Shown here: positions 33,856 through 43,893 of the stretch, piece by piece
How positions within the stretch are numbered: the first letter of the stretch is position 1
Layout: every line of letters begins with the position of its first letter
NCBI RefSeq assembly: GCF_018613315.1
Contig: NZ_JAGGQL010000006.1
Span: 163,384-227,383, forward strand
DNA length: 64,000 nt
Direction: 5' to 3'
DNA from: Bacillus sp. ISL-37
Lineage (GTDB): Bacteria > Bacillota > Bacilli > Bacillales > Cytobacillaceae
Notes under the pieces: model-generated
The model's database searches: none
Told to the model about the DNA's origin: nothing
What the model saw: only the letters and a program-made list of their open reading frames with translations
Position numbers and translations under genes: made by a program

Positions 33856-35523
33856 TTAATTCGTTAAAGGGAGTCTTATTTTAACTAAGGTCCCATTGTT
33901 CAGCTTACTATGATAGGAAACCGTGCCATTGTGTTGCTTAATGATTTTATGGCAAATCATCAACCCGAGCCCCGTCCCTTTCTCCTTCAATGTGTAAAAT
34001 GGCTCTCCTAAGCGCGGAAGCAATTCTTCCGGAATTCCGCAACCTTCATCTTGAACAGAAATAATACATTCACCATCTATCCCTTTTTGCAGTTTTATAT
34101 CTATAGTTCCACCCTTAGGCATGGCCTCCATAGCATTTTTAAAAACATTCAAGAACACTTGCTTGATCTGGTTTTTCTCACATGTTATGAAGAAATCTGT
34201 ACCCAGATAACTTCTACTGAATTGTATATTTTTCATATTGGCCTGCGGGGATAAGAATTCGACTGTATGGTCGATCAAATCACACAAGTTGGCCCGGTTA
34301 AGCTGGATAGCCTGAGGTTTTCCTAACGAAAGCATTTCACTTGTTATTGTTTCGATTCTTTCTAGTTCGCTAAGAAGCAAGTTGTTAATTTCATTTGACT
34401 TATTATCTTTTCCATACAGTTGGACAAACCCCTTTATTGTAGTAAGGGGGTTGCGGATTTCATGAGCTACCCCTGCTGCCAGTTCCCCCACAATCGATAG
34501 CTTTTCGGATTGCAAAAGAATCTCTTCGGCTTTTTTGCGCTCAGAAATATCCCTGCTTATTATAACAATGTGCTCGATTGTTTGAGCATCATCCATAACA
34601 GGCATGGAGCGGGACTCAAAATCCATCCATTTACCATTTATATGCTGGAAGCGGAACTCTACTGTCAGTGGTTCCTTATTTTTCATAATTTTTGTGATTG
34701 TGTCCCTGAAATTCACAACGTCATCTGGATGAATCACCTTACAGATTTCTATTTTTTCAAGCTCTGAAACCTTGTATCCCAACACCACCTCATGAGAGGG
34801 GGAAAAATAACTTATGGTATGCTCTTTATCCATTACCATTATAAGATCTGATGTATTCTCAGCAATTAGGCGGTAATTGGATTCACTTTCTTCCAGTGAC
34901 TGCTCCATCCTTTTTCGTTCCTTAATAATTCTGTATAACTTTTCATATGACTCGATTAATAATCCTCCAATAAGTACTCCTATTGAAACGAATAATAAGT
35001 ATTGAAGGTGAAAAACTGGATTGTCTCTAATTACGTTAAAAGCGACCGGTACAATAATAATATAAGTAACAATATATGAACTCGTCAGAATCATATATCT
35101 TCCAACAGGTTTAATTTGTAAAGTGAATTTATGAATAACGATAAAAACGGCCATGACTACTAACCAGCCAGCTATTGCTGGAAACCAGTTATCACTAGCC
35201 ACCAATCTGGAGGCCAATGCAATACTGCCAGTAACTAAACCCGGGCCTGGCCCGAGATATGCAAAGACCAAAATGATAACTGCGTAACGGATATCATAGG
35301 AATAGCCTTGATCCTGGAATGATAGGCTAACGAGCACAGAGGAAACAATTCCCCCATATAACCCTACCCAAAGCCGCAGCTGTTTGAGTGGATTAAGATT
35401 CAGATAAGACCGAATTACTAAAGGAGTACTGACCATTAAAGAAAGCATTGAAAGATTAATTATATAATCTATTATAATCAACTGGCTCCCACCTATATTA
35501 ATTCCGAATTTATTAATTATCAT
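33856..35523 (-). CDS. Membrane PAS sensor histidine kinase (sporulation-kinase-like)
   Basis: A 555-residue kinase. Five or six membrane helices of the 5TM-5TMR_LYT type (1-195; RYAVIILVFAYLGPGPGLVTG), one PAS domain (about 215-335, IISRDISERKKAEEI at its end), HisKA with H354 in VAHEIRNPLTTIKGFVQ, and an ATPase domain with DEGCGIPEE and GTGLGLMICHKII. The HisKA sequence is of the KinA/KinB type that feeds the sporulation phosphorelay, and no response regulator adjoins it, as expected for an orphan kinase passing phosphate to Spo0F. That role is inferred. Confidence 0.88.
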   Translation of the reverse strand: MIINKFGINIGGSQLIIIDYIINLSMLSLMVSTPLVIRSYLNLNPLKQLRLWVGLYGGIVSSVLVSLSFQDQGYSYDIRYAVIILVFAYLGPGPGLVTGSIALASRLVASDNWFPAIAGWLVVMAVFIVIHKFTLQIKPVGRYMILTSSYIVTYIIIVPVAFNVIRDNPVFHLQYLLFVSIGVLIGGLLIESYEKLYRIIKERKRMEQSLEESESNYRLIAENTSDLIMVMDKEHTISYFSPSHEVVLGYKVSELEKIEICKVIHPDDVVNFRDTITKIMKNKEPLTVEFRFQHINGKWMDFESRSMPVMDDAQTIEHIVIISRDISERKKAEEILLQSEKLSIVGELAAGVAHEIRNPLTTIKGFVQLYGKDNKSNEINNLLLSELERIETITSEMLSLGKPQAIQLNRANLCDLIDHTVEFLSPQANMKNIQFSRSYLGTDFFITCEKNQIKQVFLNVFKNAMEAMPKGGTIDIKLQKGIDGECIISVQDEGCGIPEELLPRLGEPFYTLKEKGTGLGLMICHKIIKQHNGTVSYHSKLNNGTLVKIRLPLTN

Positions 35524-35662
35524 AAACCAGAGATTACACCTTTTCCATAAAATTTAACGTAAATACCCTTTATTATTTTTAAAATTTTTAAAATAGTTAA
35601 TTTTTAACTTAAATTATTTCGACAATCGTAGTAATATTTAAATATAGAAGGAGGAGATGAAT

Positions 35663-37480
35663 TTGAATAAAACGATCGAAAAACGACTGATCCGCACGGA
35701 GGTACCTGAAGACTTAACCTGGAATCTGGATGATTTATTCCTATCTGACCAGGAGTGGGAGACGGCACTGAAAGAGATTGAAGATGACGTCAAAAAATTC
35801 GCAGACTTTAAAGGTAGCTTACATACAGGTTCAAAGGCATTGCTGGAATGCCTTACTGCTCAGGAAGAACTAACGAAAAAGTTGGTCAAAGTCCGTACAT
35901 ACGCAAGCTTGAAGCAATCTGCGGATGGCACAGACCCTGTCAATCAGGCAAATTCGTCTAAAGTAGCAGCCATTGGCACACAAGCTTCATCTGCTCTATC
36001 ATTTATCTCATCTGAAATACTGGATTTCGAGGATGGAAAAATTGAAGAATTCCTTCAGGAAGAACCTGGTCTGGAACCCTTCAAAAAGAACTTATTAGAA
36101 CTATTAGAAACCAAAAAGTATACGTTATCGCCTGAGACTGAAGAAGTACTAGCAGCGCTTGGTGAGGTCCATTCTGCTCCTTACAATGTTTATGGAATGG
36201 CTAAGCTTGCCGACATGCAGTTCTCTTCGATCCGGGATGAAGAGGGAAATGAACTGCCAGTATCTTTCGCATTATTCGAGAGCCGTTATGAATTTTCACC
36301 TGATACCTATGTCCGCAGAAAAGCATATGAATCCTTTGTCTCGACACTAAAACAATATCAAAATACGATCGCTGCAACCTATGCAACTGAGGTTAAAAAA
36401 CAGGTTACTCTAGCAAAGCTGCGAAATTATGAATCCGTTACACATATGCTCCTTGAGCCACAGCAGGTAACACCCGAGATGTACAATAACCAAATCGATA
36501 TCATCTATAAAGAACTGGCACCGCATATGCGACGCTTTGCTGAACTGAAGAAAAAGGTGCTGGGCCTGGACAAAATGATGTTCTGTGACTTGAAGGCTCC
36601 TTTTGATCCTGAATTCGATCCGGAAATCACCTATGAAGAAGCACGGGAACTGATCACGGAATCATTAAAAGTAATGGGCCCTGATTATACCGCCATGATT
36701 GAAAAAGGCTTTGATGAGAGATGGGTGGACCTTACTGATAATGTCGGCAAGTCAACAGGAGCATTCTGCTCAAGCCCATATGGTTCACATCCATATATCC
36801 TGATTACATGGGCAGACAATATGCGCGGCTGCTTCACTTTAGCTCACGAGTTCGGTCATGCGGGACATTTTTACCTGGCGAACCAAAACCAGCGCATCAT
36901 GAATGTACGTCCTTCCATGTATTTCATCGAGGCTCCATCTACGATGAATGAGATGCTTCTCGCACAGTATCTTCTCGAAAAAAATAAAAATGATGCGCAA
37001 ATGAGCCGCTGGGTCATTCTGCAGCTTCTGGGAACGTACTATCATAACTTTGTCACTCACCTGCTTGAGGCAGAGTATCAGCGCCTTGTGTACGCCCATG
37101 CTGAAGCCGGCAAAGCCCTGACGGCAAAATCACTTACTGAAATCAAAACAGACGTCCTTAAAGGCTTCTGGGGCGATACAGTGGAAATCGATGAAGGAGC
37201 CGGCCTGACCTGGATGCGCCAGCCTCATTACTACATGGGCTTGTATCCATACACCTACTCAGCAGGTTTGACCGCATCGACTGCCGTATCCCAGCTGATC
37301 CAGGAAGAAGGCCAGCCTGCCGTAGACCGCTGGCTTGATGTGCTCCGCGCGGGCGGCACCATGAAACCGCTTGAGCTACTGAAGCATGCTGGGCTGGATA
37401 TGTCGACACCGGAACCAGTACGCAAAGCAGTTGCTTATGTCGGGTCATTGATTGACGAATTAGAGCAATCTTATCAATAA
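35663..37480 (+). CDS. pepF: Oligoendopeptidase F (M3B)
   Basis: A cytosolic zinc oligopeptidase of about 605 residues, full length. The zinc site is HEFGHAGH with H395, E396 and H399, the third ligand being in IEAPSTMNEMLL. PepF cleaves peptides of about 7-17 residues. The start needs care: ATG 35657 directly abuts AAGGAGGAG and is too close to it, whereas TTG 35663 lies 8 bp after AAGGAGG (35648-35654) and gives MNKTIEKR, so TTG is preferred. Monocistronic with its own terminator. Confidence 0.92.
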   Translation: MNKTIEKRLIRTEVPEDLTWNLDDLFLSDQEWETALKEIEDDVKKFADFKGSLHTGSKALLECLTAQEELTKKLVKVRTYASLKQSADGTDPVNQANSSKVAAIGTQASSALSFISSEILDFEDGKIEEFLQEEPGLEPFKKNLLELLETKKYTLSPETEEVLAALGEVHSAPYNVYGMAKLADMQFSSIRDEEGNELPVSFALFESRYEFSPDTYVRRKAYESFVSTLKQYQNTIAATYATEVKKQVTLAKLRNYESVTHMLLEPQQVTPEMYNNQIDIIYKELAPHMRRFAELKKKVLGLDKMMFCDLKAPFDPEFDPEITYEEARELITESLKVMGPDYTAMIEKGFDERWVDLTDNVGKSTGAFCSSPYGSHPYILITWADNMRGCFTLAHEFGHAGHFYLANQNQRIMNVRPSMYFIEAPSTMNEMLLAQYLLEKNKNDAQMSRWVILQLLGTYYHNFVTHLLEAEYQRLVYAHAEAGKALTAKSLTEIKTDVLKGFWGDTVEIDEGAGLTWMRQPHYYMGLYPYTYSAGLTASTAVSQLIQEEGQPAVDRWLDVLRAGGTMKPLELLKHAGLDMSTPEPVRKAVAYVGSLIDELEQSYQ

Positions 37481-37483
37481 AAT

Positions 37484-37525
37484 GAAAAGAACCCATGGGC
37501 AATTTTGCACCCATGGGTTCTTTCT
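37484..37525. terminator. Terminator between pepF and the parR-like gene
   Basis: AAAGAACCCATGGG pairs perfectly with CCCATGGGTTCTTT around a 10-base loop; it serves both convergent genes. Confidence 0.9.
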
Positions 37526-37527
37526 GG

Positions 37528-38121
37528 TTATTTATTCATTTTAGCTAGGAAATCTCCAAGAAGATCGTCCAAATCCTCTTCCTTCTCTTCGGTTTCCTCT
37601 TCTGGTTTGTCGGCCTGCTCAATTGACCCCCAGACAAATGAATCAAGGTCATCATCCATTGAATCGTTTTCAGTCGTTGAAGCAGTCTCATCAATTACCG
37701 GGGAATCCTCTGCTGCAATCACCGGTGGAAGATCCATTTCATCTTCCTGAAGGTACAGGGCTTCATCAATTTCTGTTGACTTACTGTTCAATGATGCAAG
37801 CAGTGCCGTTGCTCGTATTGGGTCTGTCATCAGGTGATACACGATATTGCCCAGCAAAGCTTCTGAATGCTCATGCTTGATCCAATCCCGTTGCGATTTG
37901 CTGAGATTGCGCGGGAGAGGGATGGTAATCGTTTCGCGTTCCCTGGAATATGAATTCCCCACACCCTGCAAGACAAAATCGGCAATCTTGCTTGAGAAAT
38001 TTCTTCTCTCGGTTTCTTTTAATTTTTGAAGATGCCTTAAGATATGGTCTGGTGTATCAGATGGGATACGAAACGACAGTGCTTGTCCTCTCTTTATCTC
38101 ATTTGGGTTGGTTTTTTTCAT
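37528..38121 (-). CDS. ParR-like ribbon-helix-helix DNA-binding protein
   Basis: A 197-residue protein. The N-terminal domain (about 10-60) has an ALSFRIPSDT strand followed by two helices (HILRHLQKLKE, FSSKIADFVLQGV), the ribbon-helix-helix layout of ParR-type centromere binders. The C-terminal 80 residues are strongly acidic (EEETEEKEEDLDDLL) and end LGDFLAKMNK, resembling the flexible tail by which ParR contacts the ParM filament. It lies 14 bp after the parM-like gene in the same direction. Together with the repeat cluster upstream this makes a complete type II-like partition locus. AAGGTGAT precedes the ATG. The ParR identity is inferred from fold pattern and context. Confidence 0.75.
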   Translation of the reverse strand: MKKTNPNEIKRGQALSFRIPSDTPDHILRHLQKLKETERRNFSSKIADFVLQGVGNSYSRERETITIPLPRNLSKSQRDWIKHEHSEALLGNIVYHLMTDPIRATALLASLNSKSTEIDEALYLQEDEMDLPPVIAAEDSPVIDETASTTENDSMDDDLDSFVWGSIEQADKPEEETEEKEEDLDDLLGDFLAKMNK

Positions 38122-38135
38122 GGGATCACCTTACT

Positions 38136-39308
38136 TTAGCTTTTAACAGGCTCTGATGCAGCTTTGCTCTTATCTGATTTTTTTACAAAATCCATGATGA
38201 GCTTATAGTAAGCATTCGCCATCATCCAGATGCTCTCTTTTTCATCCTCGAAGAATTCGATGTTATAGCCATCAAGATTATTATTTAATGTTTTAATATA
38301 TTCTTTTAAAACTGTCGCGCCGCCACCGACAAAATAGCAGATCTCAGTCTGTGAGTTCTTTGCCCAGACATTACGAAGCAGGCGGTATTGCTTCTTAGCC
38401 AGTTCGAGAAGGATACGGTCAGTGATATCATGGACGCTTGTCCGGCTTCCCTTAACCATGATGTGGTTGCGGTCATTCTTGCGCGTGATGATTTCTACAA
38501 CATCTGTTCGGCTGTCTAACTCCACACCATGCTTGCTGCGGATTTCTTCCCTGATTTGCTCTAATGCCTCAGAAACACCAAGGTTGAAGCCCTGTGCCTT
38601 ATCATCATCAACATTGCGGTTCTTGATGACAGCGATATCTGTTGATAAGCCGCCGATATCCTGAATAAGGATTCTTCTATCAATAAGGTCTTTGTTGATG
38701 ATTTTCAGGCTATTGTCCATTACTAGATTGATATAAGCCGCGAAGCCCTCAGGGTAAACCTTTACTTCATCAAATTTGATATTCACTTTCAGACCCTGGT
38801 ATTTAGGAGTAACAAGGAATTCTACCTGGTGTACAGATCCTACCAGCTTAGAACGGTAGCCAGCATCTTTTCCTTCCTTGACTTCACGAAGCGGAAGGCC
38901 AGTACCAAGGGTATAATTCGCATCAATGACATTCTTGCTTTTTGGAAAAAGCTTTGCATTATCTTCATTGACTGCATCCAATGCAAGAGTAGCGAACAAC
39001 ATAATCAATGTCTGATCTTCCTCGGACTTGCTGCTTCCAGGATCAAGTTCTGTAGCATTATCACTTTTAGTCGCCAGATTGCCGACACGATAAATAGCGT
39101 TATTATCCTTCAGGGCAGGGGAGTGGACACGAATATGAATTCCATCAAGAGGATCCTTCGTATCAAGCTCCTCAATACCGATGACAGGACGGTCTTCAGT
39201 ATCCCTTGCTACGATATTAGGGATGTTCAACTCATTATCAAATTCTCCAAAAATAGCTTTAATAGAATCGTTACCAACATCAACAGCTGCAATTCTAGAT
39301 TTCGTCAT
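38136..39308 (-). CDS. ParM/StbA-family actin-like ATPase
   Basis: A 390-residue actin-fold ATPase. Phosphate-1 loop AAVDVGNDSIKAIFGEF (N-terminus), phosphate-2 loop ILIQDIGGLSTDIAVI (near 220) and adenosine motif YFVGGGATVLKEYI (near 335) are all intact. It should polymerise and push DNA apart through the ParR-like adaptor. It is of the Alp/ParM type used by plasmids of Firmicutes, but here it lies among ordinary chromosomal genes. AAGGA fits ATG 39308, not the earlier in-frame ATG at 39317, which lies too close. First gene of the operon, directly downstream of the repeat cluster. Confidence 0.85.
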   Translation of the reverse strand: MTKSRIAAVDVGNDSIKAIFGEFDNELNIPNIVARDTEDRPVIGIEELDTKDPLDGIHIRVHSPALKDNNAIYRVGNLATKSDNATELDPGSSKSEEDQTLIMLFATLALDAVNEDNAKLFPKSKNVIDANYTLGTGLPLREVKEGKDAGYRSKLVGSVHQVEFLVTPKYQGLKVNIKFDEVKVYPEGFAAYINLVMDNSLKIINKDLIDRRILIQDIGGLSTDIAVIKNRNVDDDKAQGFNLGVSEALEQIREEIRSKHGVELDSRTDVVEIITRKNDRNHIMVKGSRTSVHDITDRILLELAKKQYRLLRNVWAKNSQTEICYFVGGGATVLKEYIKTLNNNLDGYNIEFFEDEKESIWMMANAYYKLIMDFVKKSDKSKAASEPVKS

Positions 39309-39417
39309 TTCTATCATTCCTTTTCAATAATCTAAGTTTATGTATACTCACTTACTATTTTAAAGGTAAAGGTAAATAATAGATACTGCAAGAAAATCGA
39401 GTGAAAAGAAATATAAA

Positions 39418-39593
39418 TGTAAACATGTAAACAAGCTGTAAACCTCACACTGATTGTATACATAATTGTACACAATGAACACAAAGTTGTATACATCTTG
39501 ATTTAATAGGTTGTTTACAGATTTGTATACATGTAAACGTAATTGTAAACACCACGTTTACAATATGTACACTTGTTTACAAATTTGTATACT
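39418..39593. promoter_or_regulatory. Centromere-like cluster of 14 TGTANACA boxes (parC-like)
   Basis: Within 176 bp upstream of the parM-like gene, 8-bp boxes of the form TGTAAAC(A/C/G), TGTATAC(A/T) or TGTACAC(A/T), in either orientation, start at 39418, 39426, 39437, 39455, 39467, 39488, 39512, 39524, 39532, 39544, 39555, 39566, 39574 and 39586. Box spacing is mostly 8, 11-12 or about 20-21 bp. This density and position match the centromere/operator of ParMR systems, where ParR binds to load the filament and repress the operon. Confidence 0.75.
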
Positions 39594-40193
39594 TTAGTTT
39601 TAACCTCTATTATTTTCAATTAATTCCCAGTTGCCCTTCGTGTGTGTCCCCTCCCCTACCCACTTTACTAATTAGTTTTTTTGTAGAAATCCCGAAAAAA
39701 GTATCCGCGATTTTAAAAATTAAATACGAAGGGAAAAATCGAGGTATTGGTGGGGATGTTGAAAAGGAATTGGATCGGGAAGTGGATAAGGCGTAATAAT
39801 TAGTAGTTTTTCTATAAGGCTATTTTCGTAAAGATTGTTGTTAAAATCCTAAAGCCGATTTTAAAGTGATAAAAGGCTAATTTGCAGGTCCGTCTTAAGA
39901 GTGCAAGCTCTTTTCTCATAATAAGCTTCAATTTTATGAAGAAACATAGGTCATTCAATCCTATTTTGTAATCCACAGAAACAAAGATTGAGAAGAGAGC
40001 CTTCTATAAAAAGCATGAAGAGCTGTGCACATCAAATTAGGAACACACTAGAAACAAATTTTTTTCGATCGGGTCGTCTACCAAGAAAACCAACGTTCAT
40101 GGCCCTAAATAGAAGTCAACTCCCCTCCCCTATCTGATGGTTAGAGCAGGATACAGTCGAAACCTGACGAAAGAGGAAGAAGAGAGCGAAACA
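39594..40193. other. 600-bp intergenic region, no gene recognised
   Basis: AT-rich. It contains only very short open frames (for example a 15-codon ATG frame near 39757 encoding a basic Trp-rich peptide), none with adequate support. It may hold the phnA-distal spacer or part of an extended partition site. Confidence 0.5.
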
Positions 40194-40220
40194 AAACAAA
40201 AGCCAGGCAAAACGCCTGGC
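40194..40220 (-). terminator. Terminator of the phnA gene
   Basis: On the minus strand GCCAGGC and GCCTGGC form a stem with a GTTTT-type loop, followed by TTTTGTTTTG. Confidence 0.85.
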
Positions 40221-40230
40221 GATAATTGTT

Positions 40231-40572
40231 CTATATTTTCTTTACAAATTCAGACTTGAGCTTCATTGCTCCAAATCCTTCAAGTTTACAGTCAATATCA
40301 TGGTCACCATCAACTAAACGGATATTTTTAGCCTTTGTCCCGATTTTAATCACTGAAGAAGTACCTTTTACCTTAAGGTCCTTGATGACAGAGACGGTGT
40401 CTCCATCGTTCAGGACATTGCCATTCGCATCTTTGACCACTTTATTATCCTCTCCATTAGTAGTTTCAGCAGCAGGATCCCATTCATGGGCGCATTCTGG
40501 ACAAACCAGGAGGGTACCATCCTCATAAGTATATTCTGAGCCGCATTTAGGGCAATTAGGCAAATTAGACAT
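40231..40572 (-). CDS. PhnA/YjdM-family zinc-ribbon protein
   Basis: A 113-residue protein. The N-terminal zinc ribbon has CPKC (8-11) and CPEC (24-27), and the C-terminal SH3-like beta-barrel includes [26 protein letters not shown], the family signature. It is full length. The family was named for its position near phosphonate genes in E. coli but is not itself needed for phosphonate breakdown; its role is unknown. No phn genes are nearby. GGAGG precedes the ATG. Confidence 0.9.
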   Translation of the reverse strand: MSNLPNCPKCGSEYTYEDGTLLVCPECAHEWDPAAETTNGEDNKVVKDANGNVLNDGDTVSVIKDLKVKGTSSVIKIGTKAKNIRLVDGDHDIDCKLEGFGAMKLKSEFVKKI

Positions 40573-40660
40573 GTTTGAAGCCTCCGTTATTTGATATTAA
40601 GATTAATTATAGCCAAGTTTCGGTGATATTCCTACCGTATTACAGGAGACTTCAGTATAG

Positions 40661-40706
40661 AAAGAAGCCCTGGCAGGACGACCGGTCATCCACCAGGGCT
40701 CTTTTT
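40661..40706. terminator. Terminator of the RND pump gene
   Basis: AGCCCTGG...CCAGGGCT arms with an additional inner GACCGGTC palindrome, followed by TTTTT on plus and CTTCTTTCT on minus. Confidence 0.85.
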
Positions 40707-40708
40707 GA

Positions 40709-43700
40709 TTAGTTTTCGGCAACTTCCTTACGGTTTTTCTTAAAAATCTTAGATAGAACTTCATAAACAATCGGTACGATAATCAGGGTTAATAGTGTCG
40801 AACTGGTCAAACCGCCGATTACGGTAATCGCCAGACCCTTGGAAATCAGTCCGCCTCCGCCTGATCCTATCGCTAATGGAATCAAGGCGCCGACCGTTGC
40901 AATTGCAGTCATCAGGATGGGACGTAAACGTGTAGCGCCTGCCTCAAGGACCGCTTCACGGATTGTGAGTCCTTCGCGTTCCATGTGAATGATCCGGTCT
41001 ACAAGCACGATGGCGTTCGTTACGACGATACCAATTAGCATCAATAGACCCATCATGACTGAGACAGAGATGGTTTCTCCTGCGATAAGCAGACCGACAA
41101 ATGATCCAATGACTGCGAATGGAAGTGAGAATAATATCGCGAATGGTGCAACACCCTCACGGAAGGTAACAACCAGGATGAAGTAGACGATCGCAATTGC
41201 AGCTAGCATCGCAGCGCCAAGCTGTGTAAATGTTTCCGTCATATCTGCCTGGACGCCGGCTACTCCCACTTCCACTCCTTTAGGAAGATCTAATTGATCG
41301 ATTGCTTTTTCAGCTTCTGCAGCTGCCTTTGAAATATCTTTACTGACGACAGTTCCGGATACAGAAGCATAATACTGGCCTTTGCTGCGGGCCAGGGTAT
41401 TCAGCGTTGTGCCTTCTTCAACACTTACTAATTCAGACAATGGCAAGGTGGTACCCAGCGCTGTTTGTACTTCAGTGGCAAGAATATCATCGATTGATTC
41501 AGGCTGTTCTGCTTGCTCCTGCTGAACAATGACATCAAGTGTATCTCCTTCTTTTTCGACGGTCGTCAAGACTTCTTTCGACTTGTTCGGATTGAGCATC
41601 ATAACGATTTGTCCCGCTGTCAATCCGTATTGCAGCAATTCATCCTGTTCGACCTTGAAGGTGTATTCTACATAAGCATCTTCCGCACTGGAGGACACAT
41701 CCTTCAAGCCACCAACTTCTTTCATTTCTTCTTCTACCATCTTGACTGTTTCGTTTAACTTGCCTAAATCCTCACTGTACAAGGTATAGCTGATTTCATT
41801 CTCAGGCATCGACATTCCGCCAAAATTCTGGCTCTTCCATTCACCGCTGTGGCCAATGTTAAAGACATAATCCTCTAGTTCATCCCTTACCTCTGAGAAG
41901 TTCTCCATTTCAGGGTCAAAGATCAGGTACATTAAGGCTCCGCCTGTACCTCCGCCCATCATAGCTGTCATCTGATCGGCCTCATCATTAATTGATACCT
42001 GCACGATATCAATGTTATCGCGTTTCAGCATTTCTTCTTCTACTTCAGCGACATTTTCAATTGTTTCTTCCTTAAGCTCACCTGCTTTAGGTGTATACGT
42101 CAAATACATGACTTTTTCTTCTTCACTGCCCATGAAGCTGAAGCCGATGATTGGTGTCAGCGCAAGACTTCCGACAAGCAGTATCACAGCTATAAGTGAA
42201 GTAATGACCTTATGGTTTAGAGACTTATTCAATGCACCCTTATACCAATTGGCCAGCTTTCCAACTTCCTTGTGGCTGCTCTCAGACTTTTCACCATATA
42301 ACTTCTTCCTGAATAAAAAGTGCGATAACGCTGGTACGATCGTAATCGCAATAATCAGTGAAGCACCCAGAGCGAATGTCATCGTCAGGGCAAAAGGAGT
42401 GAATAATTCCCCTACCATCCCGCCTACGAAGATCAACGGTGCGAATACAGCAACCGTCACAAGTGTGGACGACAGGATTGGCTTGAACATTTCGATAGTC
42501 GCTTCACGCACTAGTGCCCGCCCTGTTAATCTCTCTTCTTTTAAATGCAGGCGGCGATAAATGTTTTCCACGACGACAATCGAGTCATCAATAACACGGC
42601 CAATCGCTACAGTAATCGCGCCAAGCGTCATGATATTAAGCGTGATGTCCATCCAATTCAATAGCAGCAATGCCATAAAAATCGAAACTGGAATCGAGAC
42701 AATTGATATAATCGTAGATTTGAAGTCACGCAGGAAAAGTAAAATAACAAGAATCGCGATTAATCCGCCAAATAAAGCTTTTTCAATCATTGTAAAAACT
42801 GATTCTTCAATTGGCTCTCCCTGGTCAAGCGATACTTCAATGACTAATCCATCAATTTTAGCCTTTTCTTCTTTTACTAAATCTTTTACAGCATTAACTA
42901 CATCAACGGTATTCGCTTGCTGCTCCTTGACAATCTGCAGGGCAATCGCATCTTCACCATTGGTGCGGGAAATGGATTGAACTTTACCAACCAGTTCAAT
43001 CTCGGCAAGTTCGCTAAGTTTTACAAAAGGTGATGGATTGGCTGCTGATGGTGTGACCGGGATCAACATATTTTTCAATTCATCAGTTGTTGTGAACTTG
43101 CCATCGACGGCAACCGCCTGCTCTCCTTCTTTGAACTCAAAAAGGCCTAATGAAACGCCCAGATTGCTGGCTTGGATCATTTCCTTTACATTCGTTTCCG
43201 TTAATCCAAATTGCGTAAGTTTTGCTTCATCGTACGTTAAATTAACTTCTTCGATATGCTGCCCAGTCATGGTGACAGATGCGACTCCATCGATTTTATC
43301 GATTTTCGGAAGAATGATTTCTTCAACGGTGGATGTAAGCTCCACAATATCCTCAGTTGAACTGCTGACACTCAATGCCGCAACCGGCATCATATTCATG
43401 CTGATCGCTGTGATGGTCGGTTCCTGAGCTCCCTCCGGCAACTTGACCGCATCCAATGCCGATTGCAAAGCACGCTTCGCCTCATCCATATCAATGCCGT
43501 ACTCATACTCTACCTGGATACTCGACATATTGGAGTATGAATTGGAATAGACAAATTTAACGTCTTCCAGACCCTCTACCGCTTTTTCAATCGGGATCGA
43601 TACATCCTCCATAACTTTTTCAGGAGTTGCCCCAGGATATACATCCATAACCATTAAGTATGGAATTGAAATATTCGGAATGGTCTCCATGTTCATCCGT

Positions 43701-43792
43701 GTGCCAGAATAGATTCCTGAGACTGTGATGATAATCATAAGCAGCCATACGGCCAGTTTATTTCCAAGTACAAAATTGACTAAATTTTTCAC
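40709..43792 (-). CDS. RND-family efflux transporter (SwrC/YerP-like)
   Basis: A 1027-residue proton-driven RND pump. Twelve membrane helices in the 1+5+1+5 layout surround two large external domains. GRVIDDSIVVVENIYRRL in helix 4 has the acidic proton-relay pair, and the RND signature ATRLRPILMTAIATVGALIPLA is near the end. Gram-positive members such as SwrC export surfactin and other amphiphiles and need no TolC. GTG start at 43792 with AGGTAGGTG upstream. The promoter carries an inverted repeat that could be a TetR-family site (SwrR-like), although no tetR gene lies in the window. The SwrC-type assignment is by similarity of architecture. Confidence 0.9.
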   Translation of the reverse strand: MKNLVNFVLGNKLAVWLLMIIITVSGIYSGTRMNMETIPNISIPYLMVMDVYPGATPEKVMEDVSIPIEKAVEGLEDVKFVYSNSYSNMSSIQVEYEYGIDMDEAKRALQSALDAVKLPEGAQEPTITAISMNMMPVAALSVSSSTEDIVELTSTVEEIILPKIDKIDGVASVTMTGQHIEEVNLTYDEAKLTQFGLTETNVKEMIQASNLGVSLGLFEFKEGEQAVAVDGKFTTTDELKNMLIPVTPSAANPSPFVKLSELAEIELVGKVQSISRTNGEDAIALQIVKEQQANTVDVVNAVKDLVKEEKAKIDGLVIEVSLDQGEPIEESVFTMIEKALFGGLIAILVILLFLRDFKSTIISIVSIPVSIFMALLLLNWMDITLNIMTLGAITVAIGRVIDDSIVVVENIYRRLHLKEERLTGRALVREATIEMFKPILSSTLVTVAVFAPLIFVGGMVGELFTPFALTMTFALGASLIIAITIVPALSHFLFRKKLYGEKSESSHKEVGKLANWYKGALNKSLNHKVITSLIAVILLVGSLALTPIIGFSFMGSEEEKVMYLTYTPKAGELKEETIENVAEVEEEMLKRDNIDIVQVSINDEADQMTAMMGGGTGGALMYLIFDPEMENFSEVRDELEDYVFNIGHSGEWKSQNFGGMSMPENEISYTLYSEDLGKLNETVKMVEEEMKEVGGLKDVSSSAEDAYVEYTFKVEQDELLQYGLTAGQIVMMLNPNKSKEVLTTVEKEGDTLDVIVQQEQAEQPESIDDILATEVQTALGTTLPLSELVSVEEGTTLNTLARSKGQYYASVSGTVVSKDISKAAAEAEKAIDQLDLPKGVEVGVAGVQADMTETFTQLGAAMLAAIAIVYFILVVTFREGVAPFAILFSLPFAVIGSFVGLLIAGETISVSVMMGLLMLIGIVVTNAIVLVDRIIHMEREGLTIREAVLEAGATRLRPILMTAIATVGALIPLAIGSGGGGLISKGLAITVIGGLTSSTLLTLIIVPIVYEVLSKIFKKNRKEVAEN

Positions 43793-43831
43793 TGCTGCAC
43801 CTACCTAAAAATGACTTTATTGACCATAATA

Positions 43832-43860
43832 ATGTTACTGACTGACTGGTCATTTGTCAA
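43832..43860 (-). promoter_or_regulatory. Promoter and operator of the RND gene
   Basis: On the minus strand TTGACA (43855-43860) and TAACAT (43832-43837) are 17 bp apart. Between them lies TGACTGACTGGTCA (43839-43852), a TGAC-N6-GTCA dyad of the sort bound by TetR-family repressors of multidrug pumps; occupancy would block RNA polymerase. Confidence 0.7.
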
Positions 43861-43893
43861 TGATGGATGTACAGAGGCTTTAAAAATTAACAC

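Noticed and set aside
39757-39804. 15-codon ATG frame encoding a basic Trp-rich peptide near the partition locus
   Set aside because: Too short to judge; GGTGGGG is nearly adjacent to the ATG and no other support is visible.
42012-42980. Long plus-strand frames opposite the RND pump gene
   Set aside because: Antisense shadows of a well-supported 1027-residue protein; low-complexity Ser/Thr/Ile composition typical of shadows.
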